Assembly: GCA_030597485.1 (NCBI GenBank)
Contig: JAUVRU010000050.1
Span: 1-8,968, forward strand
Length of the DNA stretch: 8,968 nucleotides
From: Anaerolineae bacterium
Lineage (GTDB): Bacteria; Chloroflexota; Anaerolineae; 4572-78; NAK82
Direction of reading: 5' to 3'
A program made the translations under genes and the position numbers. The notes under the pieces were generated by a model that had not been told where the DNA came from, ran no database searches, and was given only the letters and a program-made list of their open reading frames with translations. Each line of letters starts with the position of its first letter. Positions within the stretch are counted from its first letter, which is position 1. Of this stretch, positions 6,071 through 8,968 are shown one piece after another.

Positions 6071-6789
6071 CCTTCGAGTCTGCACCCGACAAGCGCCAGT
6101 ACGTCCAGGCCATGTTCGATCGCATCGCTCCCCGGTATGATCTGATGAATCGTCTGATGACTGGGGGCCAGGACACCCACTGGCGCAAGCATCTGGTACG
6201 TGAGGCAGAATTGCAGGCTGGCGGAAACCTGCTGGATGTGGCAACTGGCACCGGCGATGTAGCCTTCGCCGCCATCCGTCAGCAGCCGGAGTTGAGCATG
6301 ATAGTGGGCATCGATTTCAGTCTGCCTATGCTTAGAGCCAGTCAAGATGATGTTTCGCACGATCAAGCGACGTTTTATGGACGGCTGCAGTGGGCGGCGG
6401 GAGACACAATGTGTCTCCCCTTTCCGAATGACACGTTCGACGCCGTGACTTCCGCCTTCCTGATACGCAATGTCACCGACGTGGCAGCCACTCTCAGCGA
6501 ACAACGCAGGGTGACCCGACCCGGAGGGCGGGTGGTAGCCCTGGATGTGCCCCGCCCGCCGGACACCATTTGGGGAAGACTCTTCCGCTTCTACTTCCAC
6601 CAGGTTGTTCCCCGCCTGGGGGGTTTGATCAGTGGTCACCGTGACGCCTACGCCTATCTACCCCAGTCAGCGGACGCCTTCCTGAGACCGGACCAGTTGG
6701 CGAGCGTGATGGAGGCGACGGGCCGGCGCCAGGTACGCTACCGTATGTTGATGGCAGGCACCGTGGCCTTGCACGTGGGCGTCAAGTGA
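6067..6789 (+). CDS. ubiE: UbiE/MenG-family demethylmenaquinone C-methyltransferase
   Basis: A 240-residue class I SAM-dependent methyltransferase that methylates the quinone ring of demethylmenaquinol, the last step of menaquinone synthesis. UbiE signature regions are FDRIAPRYDLMNRLMTGGQ (17-35), the SAM loop LLDVATGTGDV (55-65; D57, G61, G63), GIDFSLPMLRASQ (about 80-92), the FDAVTSAFLIRNVTD stretch and EQRRVTRPGGRVVALDV with the family's RPGG turn. The C-terminal FHQVVPRLGGLISG and AYAYLPQSADAF segments are also typical. ATG at 6067 overlaps the previous stop by four bases; GTGGA (6053-6057) is a weak ribosome site, so coupling is likely. In a menaquinone-only organism the name menG applies equally. 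It ends the tightly packed block; no clear terminator hairpin follows in 6790-6892. Confidence 0.94.
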   Translation: MTFESAPDKRQYVQAMFDRIAPRYDLMNRLMTGGQDTHWRKHLVREAELQAGGNLLDVATGTGDVAFAAIRQQPELSMIVGIDFSLPMLRASQDDVSHDQATFYGRLQWAAGDTMCLPFPNDTFDAVTSAFLIRNVTDVAATLSEQRRVTRPGGRVVALDVPRPPDTIWGRLFRFYFHQVVPRLGGLISGHRDAYAYLPQSADAFLRPDQLASVMEATGRRQVRYRMLMAGTVALHVGVK

Positions 6790-6892
6790 CACTACACCCG
6801 TTCGAGACCGCAGCGACCGGGATTCCGGAACGACACAACAACCCCAGGAAACCCCGTGGCGCTCAGGAAACTGGAGAGGGCATTCGATACCG

Positions 6893-8968
6893 ATGACCCA
6901 ACCAATGTGTCCCCTTTGTGGACAGCCGATGGGCAACGCTGCCGAAGTGCCAATCGGATCAGCAAGATCTGTAGCTCAAGAACTGGCTCTCACTCAAGCT
7001 CAACTGCTTGCGTACGCCCAGGACCTGGCCAGAGCCTATGCCACGCAAAAGCACATGGCCCAGTACGTGCCCGGCGAGTTGCGTGACCGGATCACCCAAG
7101 GCAGCACTCAGGTCGCTGGCGAGCGGCGGTACGTCACGGTACTCTTCGCCGATCTGGTGAACTTCACCAACCTGGCATCACGAATGGACACCGAGGAAGT
7201 CTTCAGCCTGATGAACGCCTGCTTCAGGCGGCTCGTCTCACACGTCTTCAAGTACGGAGGGGTAATCGACAAGTTCCTCGGCGACGGGATTATGGCGGTC
7301 TTCGGCGCTCCCGTGGCCCACGGGGACGACCCGGAACGGGCTGTGCAGGCAGCTCTCGACATGGAGATGGAGATACAGGTGTTCAGCCGTGAGATGCAAC
7401 CATACCTGGGAATGCCCCTGGATCTCCACATCGGCATCAATTGCGGGGATGTCATTGCTGGCAGCATTGGCGTGGACCAACAGCTGTCGTACACCGTGAT
7501 GGGCGAAACGGTCAACCTGGCTTTTCGCTTGCAGGAGTTGGCCGAGCCCGGAGTCATATTGGTCGGAGAGGCGGTGCAACGACAGACTGAGCTCCTGTTC
7601 AACTACTGCTTCATGGGTGAATTCCAGGTTAAGGGTATCGATGGATTGGTACCGGTTTTCAGTGTGCAGAGCAGGCAGGAGTCACGAGTGACCGCCCAAC
7701 TGACTGGCGATATCCACCTGCTGCCGTGGACAGGTCGTCAGCCTGAGATGGCGGTCCTCAATGACCTGTCCGGTCAGCTGGCAGCTGGCACTGGTGGTGT
7801 CGTGGTGGTGACAGGAGAGCCTGGATTGGGAAAGACCCGCCTGGCTCGTGAGTGGCTGAACTCATTGGTGCCCTCCGAGGCAACCATCTTGACCGGAACA
7901 GCGCATATGTTTCACCGACGCACCATCTACAGTCTGTGGCGTGATATCATCAAGAATGGACCACCCGGTGCAGCCCCAACTGAGACGGCTGCCCCCTCAG
8001 CCCAAGCGGGTTGGGCCATTCCCTTGCCGGACGCTGTGGCGCAATTGGCCCACAACCAGCCTATACTGACCGAAACAACCGGGCGAGCTGAAGATGCCCG
8101 TGTGCAGACGGTTCAGGCGATGCGGGACCTTTTAGCAGCACAGGCAAAGCAATCCCCACTGGTGCTGGTGGCAGACAACTGGCAGTGGGTTGACGACGCG
8201 TCACGCCAGCTGATGCTCTCATTGCTGCCTCTGTCCGATGAGCACCCTATCCTGTTCTGCATCCTGTCCAGAACGACAGAAGAGTCTTCTCAAGACATTC
8301 TTCGTCAGATCGAAGGCCCCATCTGTCGCAATCACCACCAGATTGATCTGGCACCACTGAGGCGAGAGGACTGCGATACCCTTCTTGCATCCCTCATTAA
8401 CCCTGACAGCATGGCCCCGAGAGCGCAATCGGCCATCCTTGACTGGGCACAGGGCAATCCGTTCTTCCTGAAGGAATTGGTGCTGCTGATGATCGCTGAG
8501 GGCATCGTCGAACTCAGCGAGGACCGGTGGCGGGTCGTTGATCCTGAGCGACTGACCTCGTTGCGCATCCCCCCCACGCTGAGAGGGCTGGCCATGGCAA
8601 ACTTGGACCGGCTGCCTGACAAATTGCAGGAAGTGATGAACTGCGCTGCTGTGATTGGCTCTGTCTTCTCACTCAGACTACTGCAGGCCATAGTGGACCG
8701 TGAACGGAAGGTGAGCCGACTGCGAGACCGGCTCCAGGAACTGATCAGAGATGGCATAGTTGAAGAGACCGCAGGGAATAACGATACCTTCGCATTCCGG
8801 CACATCATAGTGCAGGAATGCATCTATGATCGACTGCTGTCAGACCGACGTATGGCGCTTCATCGGCTGGTAGCAGATGAGATGGAAATGCTGCCCGACC
8901 GCGATACCGTTGAAGGGGTGAGGCTGATTGCGTACCATTTCGTTGAGGCCGGTGTGCCGGCCCAGGCC
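6893..8968 (+). CDS. Class III adenylate/guanylate cyclase fused to an AAA/STAND-type ATPase module (3' truncated)
   Basis: The frame is open from ATG 6893 to the window edge (692 codons) with no stop, so the C-terminus, probably TPR-like repeats, is missing. Residues 1-12 hold one CPLC knuckle (C6, C9). About 29-75 is a helical linker ending QYVPGELRDRI. The cyclase domain (about 78-245) has both metal aspartates, D87 in VLFADLVNFTNL and D131 in DKFLGDG, with K127 and T201 at substrate positions and N208/R212 in ETVNLAFR, so it looks catalytically complete. The NTPase domain has Walker A GEPGLGKT (308-315) and a Walker-B-like LVLVADNWQWVDD (423-435). The later region, about 500-690, looks like the winged-helix/arm part of MalT-like regulators. 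ATG 6905 and 6929 are alternative starts; 6893 keeps the whole Cys knuckle, with GAGAGGG 12 nt upstream. ATP is the likelier substrate, but the nucleotide cannot be fixed by eye. It probably has its own promoter and is not part of quinone synthesis. Confidence 0.9.
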   Translation, partial: MTQPMCPLCGQPMGNAAEVPIGSARSVAQELALTQAQLLAYAQDLARAYATQKHMAQYVPGELRDRITQGSTQVAGERRYVTVLFADLVNFTNLASRMDTEEVFSLMNACFRRLVSHVFKYGGVIDKFLGDGIMAVFGAPVAHGDDPERAVQAALDMEMEIQVFSREMQPYLGMPLDLHIGINCGDVIAGSIGVDQQLSYTVMGETVNLAFRLQELAEPGVILVGEAVQRQTELLFNYCFMGEFQVKGIDGLVPVFSVQSRQESRVTAQLTGDIHLLPWTGRQPEMAVLNDLSGQLAAGTGGVVVVTGEPGLGKTRLAREWLNSLVPSEATILTGTAHMFHRRTIYSLWRDIIKNGPPGAAPTETAAPSAQAGWAIPLPDAVAQLAHNQPILTETTGRAEDARVQTVQAMRDLLAAQAKQSPLVLVADNWQWVDDASRQLMLSLLPLSDEHPILFCILSRTTEESSQDILRQIEGPICRNHHQIDLAPLRREDCDTLLASLINPDSMAPRAQSAILDWAQGNPFFLKELVLLMIAEGIVELSEDRWRVVDPERLTSLRIPPTLRGLAMANLDRLPDKLQEVMNCAAVIGSVFSLRLLQAIVDRERKVSRLRDRLQELIRDGIVEETAGNNDTFAFRHIIVQECIYDRLLSDRRMALHRLVADEMEMLPDRDTVEGVRLIAYHFVEAGVPAQA

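Noticed and set aside
250..6789. Interpretation as a ubiquinone (ubi) operon
   Set aside because: No ubiG, hydroxylase or ubiC genes are present. The UbiD/UbiX/UbiA/UbiE set alone fits the late futalosine menaquinone route better, although the window cannot prove it.
6856..7086. Plus-strand frame of 76 codons starting from a GTG at 6856
   Set aside because: It overlaps the cyclase start in another register, is rich in Arg/Ser/Cys without pattern, and ends inside the cyclase linker. The cyclase frame is the real one.

Overview
The window reads as a GC-rich bacterial chromosome segment carrying the late steps of menaquinone synthesis. All recognisable genes are on the + strand. A UbiD-type decarboxylase, UbiA-type prenyltransferase, UbiX-type flavin prenyltransferase and UbiE/MenG methyltransferase occur together without ubiquinone hydroxylases. 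This is the set expected after 1,4-dihydroxy-6-naphthoate in the futalosine (Mqn) route. The gene style (a large class III cyclase fused to an AAA/NTPase module, and a membrane-anchored lineage-specific protein) suggests Chloroflexota, perhaps Anaerolineae or Caldilineae. That placement is inference from memory of such genomes; no rRNA or other marker is present.

Layout. Bases 1-249 hold no gene I can support, but contain a 7-bp GC hairpin (164-181) followed by a sigma70-like promoter (184-212) placed to drive ubiD. Then come ubiD (250-1716), a membrane-anchored protein of unknown function (1756-2334), a 51-codon ORF that looks like the leftover C-terminus of an acetyltransferase (2401-2556), and ubiA (GTG start at 2553, overlapping that ORF's stop). 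After a 75-bp gap a tightly overlapped block follows: ABC transporter ATPase (3510-4295), permease (4282-5025), ubiX (5022-5618), a YhbP-like flavin-barrel protein (5618-6070) and ubiE/menG (6067-6789). Overlaps of 14, 4, 1 and 4 nt imply translational coupling. A 103-bp gap precedes a class III adenylate/guanylate cyclase with an ATPase module (from 6893), which runs off the right edge.

How the genes fit together. UbiX makes prenylated FMN, the cofactor UbiD needs. UbiA attaches the isoprenoid tail to the naphthoate, UbiD removes the ring carboxyl, and UbiE/MenG methylates the demethylmenaquinol. Two parts of the block are not explained by this pathway: a NitT/TauT-type ABC transporter without a substrate-binding protein, and the YhbP-like protein between ubiX and ubiE. 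Both are co-translated with pathway enzymes and are the best leads here. The MqnA-D genes are not in the window.
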